Assembly: GCA_965202735.1 (NCBI GenBank)
Contig: OZ241844.1
Location: 4,526,001 to 4,590,000 of the forward strand
DNA: 64,000 bases
Direction: 5' to 3'
Origin: HK1 sp965202735
GTDB taxonomy: Bacteria > Pseudomonadota > Gammaproteobacteria > HK1
Shown here piece after piece: positions 58,110-64,000 of the stretch. Below the pieces are notes generated by a model. That model was not told the DNA's origin and searched no databases. It saw only the letters and a program-made list of their open reading frames with translations. Within the stretch, counting starts at the first letter, position 1, and each line of letters opens with the position of its first letter. Made by a program: the position numbers and the translations under genes.

Positions 58110-60143
58110 CAGGGTCATTTCACGCTACCGATCCTCGCGATGACACGAAAGGGGTGACCTGCGCGGCAGGGTGCGGCGGGGTCCTCCGGGCGCGGTTTCG
58201 CAGCGGTCGGGGTCGGTCGGCCGGCCCTCGGACGCGGAGGCTTGCTGCGAGAGGGGGTGGCCGGAAGCCGGCTCAGTCGGAGGACAGGACGGCGTCGAGC
58301 GCGTCGTCGCGGTGCATCATGAAGTGGAGATGGGCGTCGGGCAGGTAGCGGAAGCCGCGATGGAACACGACGGCGAGCGCGATGTTGTTGAGGGTGGCAT
58401 GGTTGGCGGGCGCGTGGCGCGCACGCACGCGGCTCGCGTCTTCGCCCATGGTGGCGTCGCGGCGGTAGTGGTTGGCGTTCTCGACCTGCCAGTGGCCGCG
58501 GTTCCAGGCGAGCAGTTGGGCCGGTCCGGCGCGCCGGGCGGGGGCCGAGGTGATGCCGTAGGCGGTCTCGGTCGAGGTGGTGCCGGTCTTCGCGTTGGTG
58601 CGTGTGCGCACGACGCGGAACGCTTGGCGGGCGCCGGGGAAGGGCGCGAGGGTGCCGGCGAGCAGCTCACACGCGGCGATGCGGCGCGTCTCGATGCGTC
58701 CGTGCGCCTTCACCGGGTCATCGGCGTGGCGGCGCACGGCGGCGGTGTCCCAGTCGATCGCGGCGAGCTGCGCGAAGCTGTCGGGGCAGTTCGCCTTGAT
58801 TGCCAACACGTAGTCGGCGCCGTGCGCCTCGACGATCGCGCGCGCGGTGTCGCGGGTCGCGTGCAGCGCGTCCAGGGTGAGCACGCAGCCGGTGAGGTCG
58901 ACGTCTTCGAGCAGGGCCCGCAGCGCGGCGGTCTCGCCGCCCTCGTCGCGGCAGCAGCGGCTCGCGAGCGGCCGTCCGGCGTGGGTGACCAGCGTCACGA
59001 TCTCGAAGTGGGCGTCGGGGCCCGCGTGCCGGTTGGCGCCCCGGATGCGCTTGCCGTCGGCGGCCAGCGCCGGCGTCGCGCCGCCCTCGGCGAGGCGCGG
59101 CGCGGCCCACTGCACCAGCACCGCCTGCAGGTCGTCCGGGTCAGTGTCCATCAGCACCCGGCACAGGGTCGAGTCCGACGGTGCGACCCGGCGCCCGGTC
59201 GCCGGGTCGGTCCACGCGCCGAGCGCCCGCAGCTCCGCCTCGCTGAGGTGGCGTGCGAATCGCTCCGTCGCCGCCGGCCCGTGCTGGCCGGCGAGCCGTG
59301 CCAACGCGCAGACCGACAGCACGGTCGGCAGCGAGTGCTTGCGGCCCTGTCCGCGCCGTGCATCCGGCACCTGCGCGAACAGGTCGCGCAGCGACCGCAG
59401 CTCGGCGCGCGTGTAGCGCACCGGGGTCGCCCGGCACTGCCACTCGGCACGGTCCAAGGGGGCCACCAGCCTGCGGCGCGCGTCGCGCCGCAGCGCCCGC
59501 ACATACATCTCCTTCGGCTGCTCGTGCGGGTCGGTGTACGCCCCGTTGTGGCGCGCGAAGCCCTTCGTACGCCCCACCCGCACCCAGTTCGACGCCGCGT
59601 AGCATGTGCCCCGGAACCGCGCCGGGTCGACGAACGTCTCCGCCAGCTCCAGCGGATGGCCATACCGCGCCGCCCAGTCCGCGCTCAGCCGGCGCAGGCT
59701 CCGGCCCAGCACCCGCGACGCCAAGTGCGCGACCCCCGACCCCTCCGGCAGCACCAGGAACCGCGTGTTGTTCGCGATCAGGTGCAGCCGCCGGAACTGC
59801 ACCGAACGGTGCCAGCCCAGCCAGCGGTCGCGCGGACCACACTTGAACGCCCCCGACTGCCAGCCCACCAGCGCCAGCCAGTGACCGCGCCACGTCGCGA
59901 CGTGGCGCAACCCCCGGCCCGCAAACTGCCGGAACCCAAGGTAGTGGTGCGCCGCCATCAGCGCGTCCCAGCGCCGACGCTCGTCGCCGCGCACCGCACG
60001 CACCTCGACTTCGCCAACGACTACCTCGGCCGGGTCAAACCCATCTCGCATCCCGCCAGCATGCACCAAGCCGACACGAAAAGCCAGACCCTGGCACACC
60101 AACTGCCCAGTCAATCAGCTACTGCTAGCGTGAAATAGCCCTG
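58110..60143 (-). mobile_element. Intact ISAs1-family insertion sequence with DUF4338 fusion transposase
   Basis: 2034-bp element. The inverted ends are CAGGGTCATTTCACGCTA (58110 inward) and CAGGGCTATTTCACGCTA (from 60143 inward), 18 bp with two mismatches. A perfect 10-bp direct duplication GCGGCGTCCC flanks it (58100-58109 and 60144-60153). The single transposase gene reads from the right end. Intact ends, duplicated target and an uninterrupted reading frame show a recent, probably active insertion. Confidence 0.93.
58273..60051 (-). CDS. DUF4338 (DruA-like)-ISAs1 fusion transposase
   Basis: 592 residues in two parts. Residues 16-200 are DUF4338, the domain of Druantia protein DruA: WDALMAAHHYLGFRQFAGRG, CGPRDRWLGWHRSVQFRRLH, LIANNTRFLVLP and ETFVDPARFRGTCYAASNW. 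Residues 217-592 are an ISAs1-family (H-repeat) transposase: DLFAQVPDARRGQGRKHSLP, SDSTLCRVLMDTD, and the DDE triad D332 (ADGKRIRGAN), D394 (LTLDALHATR) and E524 (WQVENANHYRRD). The ATG at 60051 was preferred; a TTG at 60114 would add 21 residues. The fused domain probably takes part in end binding or target capture. Confidence 0.92.
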   Translation of the reverse strand: MRDGFDPAEVVVGEVEVRAVRGDERRRWDALMAAHHYLGFRQFAGRGLRHVATWRGHWLALVGWQSGAFKCGPRDRWLGWHRSVQFRRLHLIANNTRFLVLPEGSGVAHLASRVLGRSLRRLSADWAARYGHPLELAETFVDPARFRGTCYAASNWVRVGRTKGFARHNGAYTDPHEQPKEMYVRALRRDARRRLVAPLDRAEWQCRATPVRYTRAELRSLRDLFAQVPDARRGQGRKHSLPTVLSVCALARLAGQHGPAATERFARHLSEAELRALGAWTDPATGRRVAPSDSTLCRVLMDTDPDDLQAVLVQWAAPRLAEGGATPALAADGKRIRGANRHAGPDAHFEIVTLVTHAGRPLASRCCRDEGGETAALRALLEDVDLTGCVLTLDALHATRDTARAIVEAHGADYVLAIKANCPDSFAQLAAIDWDTAAVRRHADDPVKAHGRIETRRIAACELLAGTLAPFPGARQAFRVVRTRTNAKTGTTSTETAYGITSAPARRAGPAQLLAWNRGHWQVENANHYRRDATMGEDASRVRARHAPANHATLNNIALAVVFHRGFRYLPDAHLHFMMHRDDALDAVLSSD

Positions 60144-60179
60144 GCGGCGTCCCGCTGGCCCCGGCCGGCCCCGCCGCCA

Positions 60180-60305
60180 GGGCTCTCCAGAAGTCGTGAC
60201 GAACGGTTCATCAGGCCCTCGATCCGGGCCTTCGAGCCGAAAGACCGCCCGTCACCGTGCGATCTTCCGGTCGGGCGGCCAATGACCGCGACTTTTGAAT
60301 GGTCC
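60180..60305 (-). repeat. R2 dispersed repeat, copy 3
   Basis: Reverse orientation, 37 bp from the IS right end. GGGCTCTCCAGAAGTCGTGA starts it and GCGACTTTTGAATGGTCC ends it; nearly identical to copy 1 (24456) in reverse, differing at only a few positions. Confidence 0.88.
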
Positions 60306-60526
60306 TGGCCCCGCCGCCCGCCTCGTCGCGCCGGTGAATCTGCTATCTTCCCGGTCCCCCGCGCGGACGCGGCCGCGATGCCCGATCGGGGCCCTCGTCG
60401 CATGGACCCGAGCCATCGGAGGATCGCCCAATCGACGCGCCGTTCGCCGCCTCCCGTCCGCCGCCGAAGCGCGTCCGCCGCGGGCGCTGGTGGAACGCGC
60501 CGTGGTTCGACACCGTCCAGTTCTTC

Positions 60527-61264
60527 GTGTTCACCGGCGCGCTGCTGTGGCTGACCGTCGCCGGTGCGCTCGGCATGGGGTACAACTGGCAGTGGTACCG
60601 CGTGCCCCGCTACCTCTACCGCGTCATCGACGGCGAGCTGATCTGGGGTCCGCTGATGAAGGGCCTCGTGGTCACGCTGGAGATCACGCTCTACAGCGTC
60701 GTCATCACCCTCGCCATCGGGCTGGTCACCGCCCTGCTGCGGCTGTCGGACTCGTTCGCCGGGCGGATCGTCGCCAAGGTCTACCTGGAGGCGGTCCGCA
60801 ACACCCCCCTGCTCATCCAGATCTACCTCTTCTACTTCGTCCTCGGTCCGATCATCGGCCTGGACCGGTTCTGGGTCGGGGTGCTGTGCCTGTCGGTGTT
60901 CGAGGGAGCGTTCGCCTGCGAGGTGATCCGGGCCGGGATCCTGTCCGTCGCGCGCGGGCAGTGGGAGGCGAGCGACAGCATCGGGCTCGACCGCGTGCAG
61001 GGGTACCGCTACGTGATCCTGCCGCAGGCGGTGCCGCTGATGCTCCCGCCCCTGACGGGGCTCGTCATCTCGCTCATCAAGAACTCCGCGATCGTCAGCG
61101 TCATCGCCGTGTTCGACCTCACCACCGAGGGACGCAACATCATCGCGGACACGTTCCTGAGCTTCGAGATATGGATGACGGTCGCCGCCATCTACCTGGT
61201 GCTGACCGTCACCCTGTCGGTGTTCGTGAGCTGGCTCGAACACCGTGTCCGGGCGCGCGAATGA
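60527..61264 (+). CDS. Polar amino acid ABC transporter permease (HisM/GlnP type)
   Basis: At least 245 residues with five or more helices, including TALLRLSDSFAGRIVAKVYL, EAVRNTPLLIQIYLFYFVLG and the coupling loop DSIGLDRVQGYRYVILPQAV, where the EAA-type motif contacts the ATPase. Family proteins carry about 30 residues before the first helix. Here the frame continues upstream as IDAPFAASRPPPKRVRRGRW to 60431, where GGAGG sits 8 bases before an ATC codon, so the real start may be a rare ATC at 60431 rather than GTG 60527. Confidence 0.9.
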   Translation: MFTGALLWLTVAGALGMGYNWQWYRVPRYLYRVIDGELIWGPLMKGLVVTLEITLYSVVITLAIGLVTALLRLSDSFAGRIVAKVYLEAVRNTPLLIQIYLFYFVLGPIIGLDRFWVGVLCLSVFEGAFACEVIRAGILSVARGQWEASDSIGLDRVQGYRYVILPQAVPLMLPPLTGLVISLIKNSAIVSVIAVFDLTTEGRNIIADTFLSFEIWMTVAAIYLVLTVTLSVFVSWLEHRVRARE

Positions 61265-61316
61265 AGTCGCGGTCCGCCCGTGGTTCCTCAACCTGGAGAG
61301 CACAAGGAGAAGGCTG

Positions 61317-62159
61317 ATGAGACTGACCGAAGCAGGTCTGAAGCTGGGGATGGCCGCCGCGCTTGGCCTGGCGGTCGCGACCGGAGCGGTCGCGCAGAGC
61401 GCCCAGCAGGCGCTTTCGTCCGAGAGCGTCATCGAGACGATCAAGAAGCGCGGGGCGCTCAAGGTGGGCATGTCGACGTTCGTGCCGTGGGCGATGCGCG
61501 ACCGGAACGGCGAGCTGGTCGGCTTCGAGATCGACGTGGCGAAGAAGCTCGCGGCGGACATGGACGTGGACATCGAGTTCGTCCCGACTTCCTGGGACGG
61601 GATCATCCCGGCCCTGATCGCCGGCAAGTTCGACGTGATCATCGGCGGCATGAGCATACGCCCCGCGCGCAACCTCACCATCAACTTCACCATCCCCTAC
61701 GCGCATTCCGGCATGGGAATCGCGGCGAACCGGGCGATGACCGAAGGCATGATATGGCCTGACGACTACAACGGGACGGACGTGACCTTCTCGTGCCGGC
61801 GCGGCGCGACCTCGTGCCAGGACGCGGAGCGGCTGTTCCCGAAGGCGACGGTGCGCAAGTTCGACGACGACGTCCAGGCGTTCCAGGAGGTGCTGAACGG
61901 CAACGCGCACGCGGTGCTCTCCTCGTACCCGAAGCCGGTCGAGTGGGCGAGCACGAACCCCGACCACATCCACCTGCCGACCACCGACAACCTGTCCCAG
62001 GGCGACGAGGCGTTCGGCGTGCGCAAGGGCGACCCGGACGCGCTGAACTTCTTCTCCAACTGGATCCGGGTCAACACCACCAGCGGCTGGCTGGTCGGGC
62101 GCCACCACTACTGGTTCAAGACCCGCGACTGGGTGGACCAGGTCAACCTCCAGCAGTAG
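61317..62159 (+). CDS. Periplasmic amino acid-binding protein (ABC transporter)
   Basis: 280 residues. The signal peptide (LKLGMAAALGLAVATGAVAQ) is followed by a type II binding-protein fold: IKKRGALKVGMSTFVPWAMR, LVGFEIDVAKKLAADMDVDI, TSWDGIIPALIAGKFDVIIG and RGATSCQDAERLFPKATVRK. A Cys pair (FSCRRGATSCQD) may form a disulfide. AAGGAGAAGG precedes the ATG at 61317. It stands between two permease genes. Confidence 0.92.
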   Translation: MRLTEAGLKLGMAAALGLAVATGAVAQSAQQALSSESVIETIKKRGALKVGMSTFVPWAMRDRNGELVGFEIDVAKKLAADMDVDIEFVPTSWDGIIPALIAGKFDVIIGGMSIRPARNLTINFTIPYAHSGMGIAANRAMTEGMIWPDDYNGTDVTFSCRRGATSCQDAERLFPKATVRKFDDDVQAFQEVLNGNAHAVLSSYPKPVEWASTNPDHIHLPTTDNLSQGDEAFGVRKGDPDALNFFSNWIRVNTTSGWLVGRHHYWFKTRDWVDQVNLQQ

Positions 62160-62234
62160 GGCGGACAGCGGCGGGACGGGTCGAAGCCGGGGGCCGGCGC
62201 CGTTCGGCGGCGGCCCCCGGCGCGAGGGCGGCAA

Positions 62235-63122
62235 GTGACCATCCGGCGCAGGCGGACGAAGCTCGGCATCATCGACTTCGCGATCTTCGCGATCGTCGTC
62301 GCGGCGGTCGTCTACGTCTGGTACCGCGTCGACTCGGTGCTGGAGTACCGGTGGAACTGGACCATCATCCCGCACTACCTGTACCGGTGGGACGAGGAGG
62401 AGCGGCGCTGGGTCGCGAACCTGCTGATGCAGGGGCTCTACACGACGATCCGGCTCGCGCTGTGGAGCATCGTTCTGGCGGCGATCGTCGGGGTGGTGTT
62501 CGGCATCATGCGCACCAGCCGGCGCCTCTTCCCCCGCATGCTGAGCCGGGTCTACGTCGAGCTGATCCGCAACACCCCGCCGCTGGTCTTCATCTTCATC
62601 TTCTACTTCTTCATCAGCAGCCAGGTCATGCCCCTGCTGGGCATCGAGGAGCTCATCCGCCGCGCCTCGCCCGAGACCCTGGCGTGGCTGGAGGCGCTGT
62701 TCGGGCCGCCGAAGCTCATCTCGAACGTGATCTCCGGGATCATCTGTCTCGCCATGTTCGAGGGCGCCTACGTGACCGAGATCGTGCGGGCCGGCATCCA
62801 GTCCATCCCGAAGACCCAGACCGAGGCGGGTCTGAGCATCGGGCTCTCGCGCCTCCAGCTCATGCGCTGCGTCATCCTTCCGCAGGCGGTGCAGCGGGTG
62901 GTGCCGCCGCTCGCCGGGCAGTTCATCACGCTGGTGAAGGACTCCTCCATCGTGTCGCTCATCTCCATCCAGGAGCTGACCTTCCTCGCCGTCGAGACCT
63001 CGGTGTCGACGATGCGGGTGTTCGAGGTGTGGATCACGGTGGCCGGGCTGTACTTCGTCGTATGCTGGTCCTGCGCGCTGGTCTTCGACTGGCTGGAGCG
63101 GCGCATGGCGGTGGAGCGCTGA
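62235..63122 (+). CDS. Polar amino acid ABC transporter permease, second subunit
   Basis: 295 residues, paralogous to the first permease: RWNWTIIPHYLYRWDEEERR, LLMQGLYTTIRLALWSIVLA, VYVELIRNTPPLVFIFIFYF, and the coupling loop AGLSIGLSRLQLMRCVILPQ. The two permeases probably form a heterodimer. GTG 62235 starts it. An ATP-binding subunit, needed for function, is not found anywhere in the window. Confidence 0.92.
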   Translation: MTIRRRRTKLGIIDFAIFAIVVAAVVYVWYRVDSVLEYRWNWTIIPHYLYRWDEEERRWVANLLMQGLYTTIRLALWSIVLAAIVGVVFGIMRTSRRLFPRMLSRVYVELIRNTPPLVFIFIFYFFISSQVMPLLGIEELIRRASPETLAWLEALFGPPKLISNVISGIICLAMFEGAYVTEIVRAGIQSIPKTQTEAGLSIGLSRLQLMRCVILPQAVQRVVPPLAGQFITLVKDSSIVSLISIQELTFLAVETSVSTMRVFEVWITVAGLYFVVCWSCALVFDWLERRMAVER

Positions 63123-63462
63123 CGTGCATGCGCGGCGGCAACGGCCTGCCCCGGCACAAGACCGACAACCAATGATTCAAGAAAGAACAACCGGACAACA
63201 CACGTGCTACAACAGCGGACAGTTCCATTTGCTCCCAACACACGCCCCATACCGCGTTGCAGTTCGAACGGGGCTCGCTTACGCTTGTGATTGGCTGGTT
63301 GATGGTCAGCCCCTGTCTTCAACCAGGGGAGCAACAACACCGCAGAACCGGGAGAGATGCGCGTCGGCAGCCGAACCGACCAGTCCGGGACCCGCAGTCA
63401 AGAAACGTAGGAATGGCCGTCAAGTGCGTAGGAATCAGCACCATAGCCTGCCGGAGAGCGCC
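63123..63462. other. Intergenic, lower-GC, no gene seen
   Basis: About 340 bp whose composition drops sharply from the ABC genes. A stem-loop CCCCTG-TCTTCAAC-CAGGGG lies at about 63310-63329 without a T-run. No coding frame is convincing. It probably marks the edge of another acquired segment that continues past the window. Confidence 0.5.
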
Positions 63463-63993
63463 ATGCTCACGATTCAAGAAGTCCCCGTCGATCTGATTGA
63501 CCTTGATCCTGAAAACCCACGCATTCGTGCCGCCATCGAGCGGCAAGGACTCCAGGATCCCACCGAGGCCCAGCTCTCCTTTCATCTCTCTGCCGCTGTG
63601 AACAGCGTCGGCAGCGGCGGCCACGGATACCGGCGTCTCCGGGAGTCCATCAAGGCAGCAGGTCGCGCGTACCAACCCGTGTCACTGATTCGGCTGGACT
63701 CTCCGTCCGCCGGTGGACGGGAGTACCTGTGCGTGGACGGCAACACGCGGGTCGCAATCTACCGCGACCTCGCCGAGAACAAAGTGCCTGGAGAATGGGC
63801 GACGATCAACGCCGAAATCATCGAACCGGAGGACGAAGAGGATCGTGTCCGGGCCGTCGAGTACATTCGGATGATCAGCCATATCGTCGGGGCTCGAGAG
63901 TGGTCACCATACCGCCAAGCCAAGTACCTCTACGATCTACGATCTACGATGGGTGTAGATCTAGAACTGACACGAGCTAATACTCCTAAATGA
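63463..63993 (+). CDS. ParB/Srx-like nuclease-fold protein, probably truncated
   Basis: 176 residues. The ParB-like N-terminal domain is visible in VPVDLIDLDPENPRIRAAIE, the substrate loop QPVSLIRLD and YLCVDGNTRVAIYRDLAENK (the G-N-x-R-x-x-A motif). Helices follow (ISHIVGAREWSPYRQAKYLY) and should lead into a partner-binding region, but after a 7-bp tandem repeat (CTACGAT x3, about 63931-63951) the frame runs only 14 more residues to TGA. A truncated or slippage-frameshifted gene is likely. Similar proteins occur in phage-related and restriction-linked islands. Confidence 0.7.
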   Translation: MLTIQEVPVDLIDLDPENPRIRAAIERQGLQDPTEAQLSFHLSAAVNSVGSGGHGYRRLRESIKAAGRAYQPVSLIRLDSPSAGGREYLCVDGNTRVAIYRDLAENKVPGEWATINAEIIEPEDEEDRVRAVEYIRMISHIVGAREWSPYRQAKYLYDLRSTMGVDLELTRANTPK

Positions 63994-64000
63994 TCGAATT

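Noticed and set aside
58273..60051. Druantia defence system, because of the DUF4338 domain
   Set aside because: No DruB-DruE or large helicase gene is nearby, and the domain is fused to a transposase within an element that has TIRs and a target duplication.

Overview
The window reads as a chromosomal segment of a GC-rich, Gram-negative proteobacterium, most likely a gammaproteobacterium. The evidence is the gene order rplU-rpmA-obgE-proB, rpsT/murJ-ribF-lspA, dnaX-ybaB-recR, orn-nnr-tsaE-amiC and rng-yhdP, together with genes for lipopolysaccharide (waaA, yhdP). No rRNA or species-specific marker is present, so nothing finer than class is claimed. A few genes look alphaproteobacterial (XdhC pair plus molybdopterin-binding/MobA-like fusion, Irr-like Fur protein) and one is plant-type (ketol-acid reductoisomerase).

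Layout. 1-9.9 kb: the end of a class III nucleotide cyclase, cysS, a DsbC-like protein, pyk, a Uma2-type protein and a molybdenum-cofactor maturation operon. 9.9-13.9 kb: an accessory patch with a DUF3108 gene, a transposase remnant, a lower-GC RloB/RloA-like ATPase-nuclease pair (probable defence) and scrambled pseudogene pieces. 14-17.2 kb: waaA and a convergent plant-type ilvC. 17.4-23.2 kb: a ROK regulator divergent from a DapA-family aldolase and a complete TRAP transporter, a self-contained uptake and catabolic module. 23.2-49.1 kb: housekeeping genes (tRNA-Pro, ispB, ribosomal proteins, obgE, proB, murJ, ribF, lspA, an Irr-like regulator, tRNA-Thr, dnaX, recR, orn, nnr, tsaE, amiC, mnmA, yhdP, rng, relA). 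49.4-55.1 kb: an eight-gene Mrp/Mnh-type cation/proton antiporter operon with Mbh-like order (E-F-G-A'-B-C-D-D'), carrying a 15-bp minisatellite in mnhB. 55.3-56.3 kb: an AbiEi-like antitoxin with a truncated AbiEii toxin. 56.3-58.0 kb: a TPR protein. 58.1-60.1 kb: an intact insertion sequence whose transposase fuses a DUF4338 (DruA-like) domain to an ISAs1-family DDE transposase, with terminal inverted repeats and a perfect 10-bp target duplication. 60.2-64 kb: two amino-acid ABC permeases and a binding protein without an ATPase, then a ParB-like fragment.

Three families of dispersed, non-coding repeats lie between genes. R1 is about 112 bp, has ATTCCCGCC...GGCGGGAAT ends and is present in 7 copies, six of them in the sense orientation upstream of a gene. 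R2 is about 127 bp, with 3 good and 2 degenerate copies. R3 is about 95 bp, with 3 copies, each between convergent genes right behind a stop codon. Together with the DUF4338-ISAs1 element and the RloAB-like island these are the most unusual content. All coordinates were read by eye, and repeat boundaries are accurate to a few bases.
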